Shown: in pieces, positions 8,069-15,964 of the stretch
How the letters are laid out: the number at the start of each line of letters is the position of its first letter
Position numbering within the stretch: the first letter of the stretch is position 1
Assembly (NCBI GenBank): GCA_035765635.1
Contig: DASTWZ010000029.1
Coordinates: 186,001 to 250,000, forward strand
From: EW11 sp035765635
GTDB lineage: Bacteria > Verrucomicrobiota > Verrucomicrobiia > Opitutales > Opitutaceae
Reading direction: 5' to 3'
DNA: 64,000 nt
The notes under the pieces: model-generated
What the model saw: the letters and a program-made list of their open reading frames with translations, nothing else
Told to the model about the DNA's origin: nothing
The model's database searches: none
Made by a program: the position numbers and the translations under genes

Positions 8069-10030
8069 ATGAGCCGCATTCTAGGAATCGATTTAGGTAC
8101 TACGAACTCGTGTATGGCCGTCATGGAGGGCGGCGAGCCCGTAGTTATCCCCAATGCCGAAGGTGCTCGGACGACACCGTCCGTGGTGGCGTTTACGAAG
8201 AACGGCGAGCGTTTGGTCGGTCAGGCCGCAAAACGGCAAGCCGTCACGAATCCCCGCAATACGATTTTCTCCGCCAAGCGTCTTATCGGTCGCAAATACT
8301 CCGAAATTCAAAAGGAGGCTGCGAGTTTCCCGTTCAAAGTCGTCGAGGCAAAGAACGGCGACGCGCACATCGAAGTTCAAGTGGGCGACAAGCCCGAACA
8401 ATTCGCGCCGCAGCAAATCTCCGCCTTCGTGCTCGGTAAATTGAAAGCCGACGCCGAGGCCTATCTCGGCGAAAAAATCACGCAGGCCGTCATTACGGTT
8501 CCTGCTTACTTCAACGACGCGCAGCGCCAGGCAACCAAGGACGCTGGCAAGATCGCAGGCCTCGAAGTCCTGCGTATTATCAACGAGCCGACTGCCGCTT
8601 CGCTGGCGTACGGTTTGGATAAGAAGAAGGACGAAAAAATCGCCGTGTTCGACTTGGGCGGCGGCACCTTCGACGTGTCCGTGCTGGAAATCGGTGACGG
8701 CGTTTTCGAAGTGAAAGCCACGAATGGTGACACTCACCTCGGTGGCGACAACTGGGACGAATCCCTCATCAATTGGCTTGTCGACAATTTCAAAAAGGAA
8801 AACGGCATCGACCTGCGCAAGGATCCGATGGCGCTCCAGCGTTTGAAGGAAGAAGCCGAGAAAGCGAAGATCGCACTCTCGTCCACGCAGCAGGTTGATA
8901 TCAATCTGCCCTTCATCACGGCGGACGCTTCCGGTCCAAAGCATCTCAACGTCACGCTCACTCGAGCGAAGATGGAGCAGGTCTGCGAATCGCTCTTCGA
9001 GCGCTGCATTCAGCCGTTCAAGGCGTGCTTGAAGGACGCTGAACTCACCGCGGCCAACATCGACGAACTCGTGTTGGTGGGCGGCATGACCCGCATGCCG
9101 AAGGTCGTCGACATCGCGAAGCAACTCGCCGGCAAACAGCCGCACCAAGGCGTTAACCCCGACGAAGTCGTTGCGGTTGGCGCTGCGATCCAAGGCGGCG
9201 TGTTGAAGGGCGAAGTGCGCGACGTGCTGCTCCTCGACGTTTCTCCGCTGACGCTCGGTATCGAGACGGCCGGTGGCGTCGCCACGGCGATGATCCCGCG
9301 CAACACGACGATCCCGTCGAAGAAATCTCAGGTCTTCTCGACCTACAGCGACAATCAACCCTCGGTGGAAATTGTCGTTCTCCAAGGCGAGCGCCCGATG
9401 TCCCGCGACAACAAGATCCTCGGCACCTTCCGCCTCGACGGCATTCCGCCGGCGCCGCGCGGTGTTCCGCAGATCGAAGTGACCTTCGATATCGACGCCA
9501 ACGGCATCCTGCACGTGACCGCGAAAGATCTCGGTACCGGCAAGGACCAGAAGATCACGATCCAGGGTTCGTCCGGTCTCTCGAAAGAGGAAGTCGAACG
9601 CATGACCAAGGAAGCGGAAGCGCACGCGGCCGAAGACAAGAAGCGCCGCGACGCGGTCGAAGCGAAGAACCAACTCGACAGCGCGATCTATCAACTCGAG
9701 AAAGCGATGAAGGACGCCGGTGACAAAGTTCCGGCCGACCAGAAATCGAAGATCGAGGCCGAGATCGCCGACGCGAAGAAGGAACTCGAGTCGAACGACG
9801 CGGACCGCATGAAGGCCGCGATGGAGAAACTCTCCAAGGTCGGCGCAGAGCTTTACCAGCAAGCTCAGGCGGCCGCTGGAGCCGCGGGCGCTGGCGCGGG
9901 TCCTGAAGCGGGCGCAGCGCCGCAAGGCGAAGCGAACGCGGGCGCAGGTTCGAGCAACAAGGGCGGCAAGAAAAACGACGATGTCGTGGATGCCGACTTT
10001 GAGGTCGTCGACGAAGACAAGAAGAAGTAA
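8069..10030 (+). CDS. dnaK: Hsp70 chaperone DnaK
   Basis: A full-length 653-residue Hsp70. It begins MSRILGIDLGTTNSCMAVMEG, has the phosphate-2 loop AVFDLGGGTFDVSVLEIGDG and a substrate-binding domain with conserved DVSPLTLGIETAGG. It ends in a Gly/Ala-rich tail and an acidic DVVDADFEVVDEDKKK terminus. Codon use is strongly biased to C-ending codons, as expected of a highly expressed gene. No grpE or dnaJ flanks it; instead groES and groEL follow on the same strand. No CIRCE element and no clear Shine-Dalgarno were seen upstream. The complementary strand carries a long open frame that is an artefact of the codon bias. Confidence 0.98.
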   Translation: MSRILGIDLGTTNSCMAVMEGGEPVVIPNAEGARTTPSVVAFTKNGERLVGQAAKRQAVTNPRNTIFSAKRLIGRKYSEIQKEAASFPFKVVEAKNGDAHIEVQVGDKPEQFAPQQISAFVLGKLKADAEAYLGEKITQAVITVPAYFNDAQRQATKDAGKIAGLEVLRIINEPTAASLAYGLDKKKDEKIAVFDLGGGTFDVSVLEIGDGVFEVKATNGDTHLGGDNWDESLINWLVDNFKKENGIDLRKDPMALQRLKEEAEKAKIALSSTQQVDINLPFITADASGPKHLNVTLTRAKMEQVCESLFERCIQPFKACLKDAELTAANIDELVLVGGMTRMPKVVDIAKQLAGKQPHQGVNPDEVVAVGAAIQGGVLKGEVRDVLLLDVSPLTLGIETAGGVATAMIPRNTTIPSKKSQVFSTYSDNQPSVEIVVLQGERPMSRDNKILGTFRLDGIPPAPRGVPQIEVTFDIDANGILHVTAKDLGTGKDQKITIQGSSGLSKEEVERMTKEAEAHAAEDKKRRDAVEAKNQLDSAIYQLEKAMKDAGDKVPADQKSKIEAEIADAKKELESNDADRMKAAMEKLSKVGAELYQQAQAAAGAAGAGAGPEAGAAPQGEANAGAGSSNKGGKKNDDVVDADFEVVDEDKKK

Positions 10031-10045
10031 ACAGCGAGTTTTTAC

Positions 10046-10076
10046 GCGAGCCGACTGCGGATTGTGGTCGGCTCGC
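10046..10076 (+). terminator. dnaK-groES intercistronic hairpin
   Basis: A perfect 10-bp stem (GCGAGCCGAC / GTCGGCTCGC) with an 11-nt loop starts 16 bp after the dnaK stop. No U-run follows, so it may be an RNA-stabilising or partial attenuating hairpin rather than a strong terminator. That would fit differential expression of dnaK and groES-groEL from one region. Confidence 0.6.
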
Positions 10077-10118
10077 GGCTATTAAACCCAACCATCCTCA
10101 ACCAAAACCAACCACAAT

Positions 10119-10415
10119 ATGGCTAACGTTAAGATCAAGCCCATCGCCGATCGTGTTCTCGTGAAACACGTCGAAGAAAAAGAACAAGTTCGCGGTGGAA
10201 TCATCATCCCGGACGCTGCGAAGGAAAAGCCACAAGAGGCTGAAGTGATCGCCCTCGGCACCGGCAAGAAAGATGAAAACGGCAAGGTACAGGCCTTCGA
10301 AGTGAAGGTCGGCGACCGCGTCCTCATCAGCAAGTACGGTGGCACCGAAGTGAAATTCGAAGACCAGAAGTACACCATCGTTCGCGAGGAAGACATCCTC
10401 GGCGTGATCGGCTGA
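10119..10415 (+). CDS. groES: Co-chaperonin GroES
   Basis: A 98-residue Hsp10. ADRVLVKHVEEKEQVRGGIIIPDAAKEK is split here as the N-terminal strand plus the mobile loop ending GGIIIPD, which contacts GroEL. GDRVLISKYGGTEVK and the final EDILGVIG are also typical. It is followed 40 bp later by groEL. The leader CAACCACAAT before the ATG has no Shine-Dalgarno. Confidence 0.98.
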   Translation: MANVKIKPIADRVLVKHVEEKEQVRGGIIIPDAAKEKPQEAEVIALGTGKKDENGKVQAFEVKVGDRVLISKYGGTEVKFEDQKYTIVREEDILGVIG

Positions 10416-10419
10416 TTCT

Positions 10420-10440
10420 TGTATCGAGAAACCAAATACA
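10420..10440. promoter_or_regulatory. TGTA-N13-TACA palindrome in the groES-groEL spacer
   Basis: TGTA at 10420-10423 and TACA at 10437-10440 are spaced exactly as in the in-gene palindromes at 30555, 40095, 48994 and 50110. Including flanks the arms read TTGTAT / ATACAA. It starts 5 bp after the groES stop and ends 15 bp before the groEL start. This is the only exact copy of the outer arms found outside coding sequence. Function unknown. Confidence 0.35.
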
Positions 10441-10455
10441 AAACTGATTTAAAAA

Positions 10456-12078
10456 ATGGCTGCTAAACAACTCCTGTTCGACGAAGCCGCTCGTCAAAAA
10501 GTTCTCCGCGGCGTGGAGCTTCTCTCCCGCGCTGTCAAAGTCACCCTCGGACCCAAGGGCCGCAATGTGGTGATCGACAAGAAATTCGGTTCTCCGACCG
10601 TCACCAAGGACGGCGTCACCGTGGCCAAGGAAGTCGAGCTTCCTGATCCGTACGAAAACATGGGCGCCCAGATGGTGAAGGAAGTCGCTTCCAAGACTTC
10701 AGACGCCGCCGGTGACGGCACCACGACCGCGACCGTTCTTGCTGAAGCCATCTATAAGGAAGGCCTCAAGAACGTCACCGCTGGTTCGAACCCCGTTTAT
10801 TTGAAGCGTGGCATCGACAAGGCCGTCGAGGCCGCTGTCGCCGAACTCGCCAAGTCCTCCAAGAAGGTCAGCGATCGCGAAGAAATCCGCCAGGTCGCCA
10901 CCGTCTCGGCCAACTGGGACACCGAAATCGGCAACATCATTGCCGATGCGATGGATAAGGTCGGCAAGGACGGCACGATCACGGTCGAAGAAGCCAAGTC
11001 GATCCAGACCACCCTCGACGTCGTCGAAGGTATGCAGTTCGACAAGGGCTATCTCTCGCCGTACTTCACGACGAATCAGGAAAGCCTCGAGGCCGTTCTC
11101 GAAGACGCTTACGTCCTGATTCACGAGAAGAAGATCAGCAGCCTCCAAGATCTGTTGCCTCTCCTCCAGACGGTCGCGAAGAGCGCGAAGCCGCTCCTCA
11201 TCATCGCGGAAGAAGTCGAAGGTGAAGCTCTCGCTGCTCTCGTGGTGAACAAGATCCGCGGCACCTTGAACGTGTGCGCCGTCAAGGCTCCTGGCTTCGG
11301 TGATCGCCGCAAGGCCATGCTCGAGGACATCGCGGTGCTGACCGGCGCTCGCTGCTTGACCGAAGACCTCGGCATCAAGCTCGAGAACGTCCAGATCTCC
11401 GATCTCGGTCGCGCGAAGCGCATCGTGGTCGACAAGGAAAACACCACGATTGTCGAAGGCTCGGGCAAGAGCTCTGATATCCAGGGGCGCGTTAAGCAGA
11501 TCCGCCGTCAGATCGAAGAGACCACCTCGGACTACGATCGTGAGAAGCTGCAAGAGCGCCTCGCGAAGCTCGCCGGTGGCGTGGCGGTCATCAATGTCGG
11601 CGCCGCAACGGAAGCTGAGATGAAGGAGAAGAAGGCTCGCGTCGAAGACGCGCTGCACGCCACTCGCGCTGCGGTTGAAGAAGGCATCGTCGCTGGTGGC
11701 GGCGTCGCTCTCCTCCGCACGGCGAAAGCGATCGACGCTCTCAAGCTCGAAGGCGATGAGAAGATCGGCTCGCAGATCGTGCGTCGCGCGATCGAACACC
11801 CGCTCAAGCAACTCTGCGCCAATGCAGGCGTTGACGGTGGCGTGGTCGTCAAGGAAGTCCTCAGCTCGAATGGCGCGAACGGCTACAACGTCGCGACCGA
11901 CAAGTTCGAAGATCTCCTGAAGGCTGGCGTCGTCGACCCGACGAAGGTCACCCGCACTGCGCTGCAGAACGCGGCTTCGATCGCAGGTCTGTTGCTGACC
12001 ACCGAGTGCATGATCACGGAGCTTCCCGAAAAGAAGGAAGCGGCTCCGGCTCATCCTCCGGGCGGCATGGACTACTAA
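10456..12078 (+). CDS. groEL: Chaperonin GroEL (Hsp60)
   Basis: A 540-residue chaperonin. Typical segments are KVTLGPKGRNVVIDKKFG, DAAGDGTTTATVLAEAI (ATP site), YFTTNQESLEAVLEDAYVL and VEEGIVAGGGVALLR. The C-terminus PAHPPGGMDY keeps one GGM unit rather than the longer GGM tail of E. coli. It forms the folding chamber with the GroES encoded just upstream. Codon bias is strong. A rho-independent terminator follows. Confidence 0.98.
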   Translation: MAAKQLLFDEAARQKVLRGVELLSRAVKVTLGPKGRNVVIDKKFGSPTVTKDGVTVAKEVELPDPYENMGAQMVKEVASKTSDAAGDGTTTATVLAEAIYKEGLKNVTAGSNPVYLKRGIDKAVEAAVAELAKSSKKVSDREEIRQVATVSANWDTEIGNIIADAMDKVGKDGTITVEEAKSIQTTLDVVEGMQFDKGYLSPYFTTNQESLEAVLEDAYVLIHEKKISSLQDLLPLLQTVAKSAKPLLIIAEEVEGEALAALVVNKIRGTLNVCAVKAPGFGDRRKAMLEDIAVLTGARCLTEDLGIKLENVQISDLGRAKRIVVDKENTTIVEGSGKSSDIQGRVKQIRRQIEETTSDYDREKLQERLAKLAGGVAVINVGAATEAEMKEKKARVEDALHATRAAVEEGIVAGGGVALLRTAKAIDALKLEGDEKIGSQIVRRAIEHPLKQLCANAGVDGGVVVKEVLSSNGANGYNVATDKFEDLLKAGVVDPTKVTRTALQNAASIAGLLLTTECMITELPEKKEAAPAHPPGGMDY

Positions 12079-12112
12079 GTCGACCGACCGAAATCGTTCA
12101 CTGAACAACTTC

Positions 12113-12141
12113 AAGGCGCCTCAACTCGAGGCGCCTTTTTT
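12113..12141 (+). terminator. Rho-independent terminator of groEL
   Basis: A perfect 10-bp stem AAGGCGCCTC / GAGGCGCCTT with a 5-nt loop is followed by a T-run ending at 12141, 35 bp after the groEL stop. It may also stop transcripts arriving from the convergent plsC gene. Confidence 0.9.
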
Positions 12142-12188
12142 GTTTTCGCTGCGCGCGCACGCAAGGTGTCGCCGCAGATAATGACGTG

Positions 12189-12836
12189 TCAGATGACCTC
12201 GACACGCGGCTTTTGCAGGGCGGCGATGGCTTTGAAAATTCTCTCGCTGGCGCGTTGATAGCGCTCCTTGCCATCTGCCGGATGATCGTATTCCTCGGGC
12301 TGTAGTGGCTTTCCGAATACAACGCTGACAGGCGTGCCGAGGCGGAGTTTCCCTTCCTTGCCGAAAGCGATGTCGGAGCCGAAAATTCGCGCGGGCACGA
12401 CAGGCACGCCGGTCCTGCATGCGATCAGACCCACGCCTGGTTTCGGCGTTTGGAGATTGCCGTCGGGAGAACGCGTGCCTTCCGGGAACAGGATCACCGG
12501 CTTCTCCTGCTTCAGGGCCTGCAGCACGCGCTTGATGGCCGTCACATCGGAGCCGCCGTCACGGTCGACCGGAATCGTCCCCACGCCGTCGAGCCACCAC
12601 GAAGCAAGGCCGGGTTTCCAAAGCGTCTTGCGTGCGAAGAAGGCCATTTGTTTGCCCACTTGGCAGCCGACGAATGGTGGATCCAGGTGACTCGCGTGAT
12701 TCGACGCGATCAGGAACGCGCCCCGCTTCGGCAAATATTCTGTGCCGCGAACCTCACCCCGGAAGAACATCGCGTACACCTGGCGCAGCGCGTAGTGACA
12801 AATCCCATACAGGGGCTCCATCTTCAGATGATCCAT
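12189..12836 (-). CDS. plsC: 1-acyl-sn-glycerol-3-phosphate acyltransferase (PlsC family)
   Basis: A 215-residue lysophosphatidate acyltransferase of membrane phospholipid synthesis. The catalytic NHASHLDP (HX4D motif) and the substrate-binding FPEGTRSPDG are present. The start has a good Shine-Dalgarno (AGGAG, about 8 nt upstream). It is the last gene of the minus-strand run from the pyrophosphatase; cmk ends 23 bp upstream. A variant of the palindrome, TGTAGT-N9-AATACA on the plus strand, lies in it at 12301-12321. Confidence 0.9.
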   Translation of the reverse strand: MDHLKMEPLYGICHYALRQVYAMFFRGEVRGTEYLPKRGAFLIASNHASHLDPPFVGCQVGKQMAFFARKTLWKPGLASWWLDGVGTIPVDRDGGSDVTAIKRVLQALKQEKPVILFPEGTRSPDGNLQTPKPGVGLIACRTGVPVVPARIFGSDIAFGKEGKLRLGTPVSVVFGKPLQPEEYDHPADGKERYQRASERIFKAIAALQKPRVEVI

Positions 12837-12859
12837 GATCGAACTCCTGGAGCGGGGAC

Positions 12860-13534
12860 TCAGCTCGAGCGCGGCAATTTGACTTCGATCAAGGCCGCCA
12901 CTTTTTCCACGACCTGTTCGAGCGTCAGGTAAGTGCTGTCGATATCGATGGCGCCCTTGGTCAAGGTGAGCGGCGCGGCTTTGCGCTGCGTATCGAGGCG
13001 GTCGCGTTCGGCCACTTGGTCTTGCTGGCCTTGTTCCGCGCGGCGGCGGGCGCGCTCGGCAGGATCGGCATGCAGAAAGAAGCGGAAATCCGCATTCGGA
13101 AAAATCACGGAGCCGATATCGCGTCCCTCCATCACCAAACCGCGAAAGTGGTTCGCCTTCGCCACATCTGCCTGGCTGCGCTGATAAGCCAGCAACGCGG
13201 CGCGCAACTCCGGAATGGCGGCAAAATGGGAAACGGCTGCGTTCACTTCGGGGCTGCGAATTTCTTCGCCCGCAACGTGGCCGGAAATTTCCATGGCGGC
13301 CGCGCGGCCGCTGACGCGAGTGCCGAAATGCAGTTGCGGCAGGATTTCTTTTACCTTCGACAGATCGTCGGCCGCGACACCGCGGCGCAGAAGCTCGGCG
13401 GTCACCGCTCGGTAAAACGATCCCGTGTCAACGTGCAGCAGGTGGAAGCGCTCGCTGATGGCTCGCGACGTGGACGATTTGCCGGACGCAGCGCCGCCGT
13501 CGATCGCGACAATGATGAAAGGGGAGCTGGCCAT
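12860..13534 (-). CDS. cmk: Cytidylate kinase
   Basis: A 224-residue CMP/dCMP kinase. The P-loop is IAIDGGAASGKSSTSRAI-like (GGAASGKSS), followed by HVDTGSFYRAVTAELLRRG. VMEGRDIGSVIFPNADFRFFL and DRLDTQRKAAPLT are also characteristic. The ATG directly follows the stop codon of aroA, so the two are translationally coupled. The aroA-cmk pairing is common in bacteria. Confidence 0.95.
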   Translation of the reverse strand: MASSPFIIVAIDGGAASGKSSTSRAISERFHLLHVDTGSFYRAVTAELLRRGVAADDLSKVKEILPQLHFGTRVSGRAAAMEISGHVAGEEIRSPEVNAAVSHFAAIPELRAALLAYQRSQADVAKANHFRGLVMEGRDIGSVIFPNADFRFFLHADPAERARRRAEQGQQDQVAERDRLDTQRKAAPLTLTKGAIDIDSTYLTLEQVVEKVAALIEVKLPRSS

Positions 13535-14878
13535 TCAGTTTTTGACGCTTCGTTGGCGCAGCGACTCCAGCAATTCAAAAAAATTCGGAAACGTCTTAGC
13601 GCAGCAGGCAGGATTCGCGATGCTCAGCCAGCTCTGGCCATTTTTCAAAAGATCGTGAGAGCCGAGAATTCCGAAACTCATCGCGAACCGATGGTCGTGG
13701 TACGTCTCGATGGTCTGGCCGGTGCGAAGCGGGCGTGGCGTAATTTCCAAGGCGTCGTCGGTCTCGACAACCTGTTGGCCAAGCTTGGTCAATTCGCGAG
13801 CCATGCCAGAGACGCGGTCCGTCTCCTGCTTGCGCGTGTGGGCGATGCCGGAAATTTTCGTTGGCCCATCGAGTAACGGACTCAGCGCCGCCAGGGTGAG
13901 AAACGTGTCCGAGAATGCGCTAAAGTTTTGTTGGACGGATTTGCGCCGCTGGGTCGCGGAAAAATCAGCGACGAGCGCACCGTTTTCCGAGAAGATTTCC
14001 ACGCCGACCGCTTTCAGGACGTTGGCGAACTGCGTGTCGCCTTGCAGGCCCTCGCCTGGACCGCGAAGCCCCGGGAGGCGAAGTTTTCCGCCCACCGCAA
14101 GCGGCAAGGCGAGGAAGTAACTCGCCGCCGTTGCATCGGGCTCGATCGCGTAGGTTTCCGACTTCAGCGAATAACTGACGCCGTCCTCCACGCGTATTTG
14201 GTTTTCCGATACACGAACCACAGGCGGCTGGCCGAAGTGCTCCATCAGTCGCGTGGTCATCTGCACGAACGGCCAGCGCACTCCTCCGACGATTTCAATT
14301 TCGACCGCTTCGCGTGCGAGCGGGGAGGCCATCAACAGAGCCGAGAGAAGTTGGCTGCTTTCTCGGGCATCGATCTGGACCGCGCCGCCTCGCAACCCCG
14401 AGGCGTGAATCTCGATCGGGAAAAACCCTTCATTGCCGAGGCAACGGATATCCGCTCCGAGCCTGCGCAGCGCATCGATCAGGCCTTTCATCGGCCGCTT
14501 GCGCATCTGTTCGACGCCATCGATGCGGTAAACGCCTCGAGGGGCGGCGGCGCAAAGCGCGGTGAGGAAGCGCGCGGCGGTGCCGGCCAAACCGACGAAT
14601 AGATCGGCGTGCGAGACATTGAAGCCATTCGAGTTGCCTGAGATTTTCAGCGTCGCGGCGTTCGCGTTGGCATCGACCGTGAAACCGATTTTGCGCAAGG
14701 CCTCGGCCATGAGCTGCGTGTCTTCGCTGAAAAGCGCGCCAGTGAGCGTGACCGGCTTTTGGCAGAGCGCTGCGAGGAGAAGTGCGCGATTCGTCAGGCT
14801 CTTGGATCCGGGCAGCGTCACCTCGCCCGAAACAGGGCGGGTGAACGGCTGGATGGGAAGAACGTCAGGCAATGCCAT
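13535..14878 (-). CDS. aroA: 3-phosphoshikimate 1-carboxyvinyltransferase (EPSP synthase)
   Basis: A 447-residue EPSP synthase of the shikimate pathway. The N-terminal LPGSKSLTNRALLLAALC is the substrate site, FVGLAGTAARFLTALCAA the second signature, and KETDRVSGMARELTKLG with DHRFAMSFGILG lies near the C-terminus. It follows tyrA on the same strand after a 234-bp gap filled by an inverted repeat. tyrA, aroA and cmk together serve aromatic amino-acid and nucleotide synthesis. Confidence 0.96.
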   Translation of the reverse strand: MALPDVLPIQPFTRPVSGEVTLPGSKSLTNRALLLAALCQKPVTLTGALFSEDTQLMAEALRKIGFTVDANANAATLKISGNSNGFNVSHADLFVGLAGTAARFLTALCAAAPRGVYRIDGVEQMRKRPMKGLIDALRRLGADIRCLGNEGFFPIEIHASGLRGGAVQIDARESSQLLSALLMASPLAREAVEIEIVGGVRWPFVQMTTRLMEHFGQPPVVRVSENQIRVEDGVSYSLKSETYAIEPDATAASYFLALPLAVGGKLRLPGLRGPGEGLQGDTQFANVLKAVGVEIFSENGALVADFSATQRRKSVQQNFSAFSDTFLTLAALSPLLDGPTKISGIAHTRKQETDRVSGMARELTKLGQQVVETDDALEITPRPLRTGQTIETYHDHRFAMSFGILGSHDLLKNGQSWLSIANPACCAKTFPNFFELLESLRQRSVKN

Positions 14879-14939
14879 GAATGGTCATTCGACGCGAAAA
14901 GGCCGATCTACGCCAAGTCGAATTCTGCGGAGTGGGTCT

Positions 14940-15099
14940 CCCACGAATCACACGAAGCACACGAAAAGAGCTCGAATTTTTTCCCACGGAACACACCGAA
15001 AACACGGAACAGGAATTTGGCACAATCGCTTCCGTTTACTCCGTGTGTTCGGTGAGAAAATCTTTCCGGCACATTCGTGTGCTTCGTGTGATTCGTGGG
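14940..15099. repeat. 160-bp nested inverted repeat between tyrA and aroA
   Basis: The outer arms 14940-14965 and 15074-15099 are exact reverse complements over 26 bp and consist of CACGAA/CACACGAA-type units. The inner arms 14994-15008 and 15040-15054 match in 14 of 15 bases. RNA from either strand would fold into a long two-storey hairpin. It looks like a REP/MITE-type intergenic element. Lying inside an otherwise tight gene run, it could process or attenuate the tyrA-aroA transcript. Confidence 0.85.
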
Positions 15100-15112
15100 A
15101 AAATATTCCGGC

Positions 15113-15961
15113 TCACGGGCGGAAGCCGTCGCGGTAGGCTTTGCCTTTTTCAAGCCGGCTTCGGACTTCTGTCCACTCGCGGTTCGCGATGGCGGAATAC
15201 ATGCCTTGCAACTCGTCTTGGAAGGCGCGCAGGGCTCGCAAAACTTCGTCGCGATTTTGTTGGAAAATTTCGATCCACATCGTCGCGTCGCTGCTCGCGA
15301 TGCGCGTCGTGTCACGCAGACCGCCGCCGGCGAAGTTGCGCCAGGTCACATTTCGTTGAGAGAGAAACGTGCAAAGGCTCGTCGCGACGGCTTGCGGCAA
15401 ATGGCTGATGTGCGCGACGATTTCGTCGTGTTGGTCTGGCGGCACGGTCGTCACTTCGCTGCCGAGATCGGCCCAGAATTCAGCGACGAAGTTCAACGCT
15501 TTTTCGTTGGTTTCCGGCAGTGGCGTGACGAAGCAGACTCGTTTTTCAAACAGGTCCGCGGAGCCGTTTTCCCAGCCGGTTTTCTGACTGCCGGCCATGG
15601 GATGAGAGCCGACGAAAAAAGTATCTTTGCGCAAGGCGGCATGGCAGCGCCTCGTGAGATCGGCCTTCACGCTTCCGACGTCGGTGACCACGCAGCCGCG
15701 GGCGAGCGCGGGAGCGATTTGCTCGGTCAGTGAAATGATCTTGTCGACCGGGGCGGCGAGCACGACGAGGTCGGCAGAACCGACCGCGTCCTCGGGTGTA
15801 TCCGGCGCGGCACTACACCAGGGCTGTTCGCGGAGTTTCAGGCGAACCTCGGGGCGGCGGGCCCACACGACGACCTTTTTCGCGAGGCCCCGGCGGTGCG
15901 CTGCCATCGCGACGGAGCCGCCCAAGAGGCCCGGCGCCAGAACGGTGAGTTGCTCGATCAT
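15113..15961 (-). CDS. tyrA: Prephenate dehydrogenase family protein
   Basis: A 282-residue TyrA that oxidises prephenate (or arogenate) toward tyrosine. The Rossmann loop is LAPGLLGGSVAMAAHRRG, with Ala in place of the first Gly of GxGxxG. VTDVGSVKADL and FVGSHPMAGSQKTGWENGS are typical catalytic-domain segments. HISHLPQAVATSL is also conserved. The ATG at 15961 is used; a TTG at 15964 touches the pyrophosphatase stop, so the genes are essentially fused in one transcript. The C-terminus ends without an ACT domain. Confidence 0.9.
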   Translation of the reverse strand: MIEQLTVLAPGLLGGSVAMAAHRRGLAKKVVVWARRPEVRLKLREQPWCSAAPDTPEDAVGSADLVVLAAPVDKIISLTEQIAPALARGCVVTDVGSVKADLTRRCHAALRKDTFFVGSHPMAGSQKTGWENGSADLFEKRVCFVTPLPETNEKALNFVAEFWADLGSEVTTVPPDQHDEIVAHISHLPQAVATSLCTFLSQRNVTWRNFAGGGLRDTTRIASSDATMWIEIFQQNRDEVLRALRAFQDELQGMYSAIANREWTEVRSRLEKGKAYRDGFRP

Positions 15962-15964
15962 CAA

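Noticed and set aside
8093..9925. A 610-codon open frame on the strand opposite dnaK
   Set aside because: Long antisense frames opposite dnaK are a well-known by-product of its biased, GC-rich codons. The translation is Arg/Asp/His/Leu-rich without domains, and the sense strand is unmistakably DnaK.
10699..12114. A 471-codon open frame opposite groEL
   Set aside because: Same artefact as opposite dnaK. It has no recognisable motifs and overlaps the terminator region.
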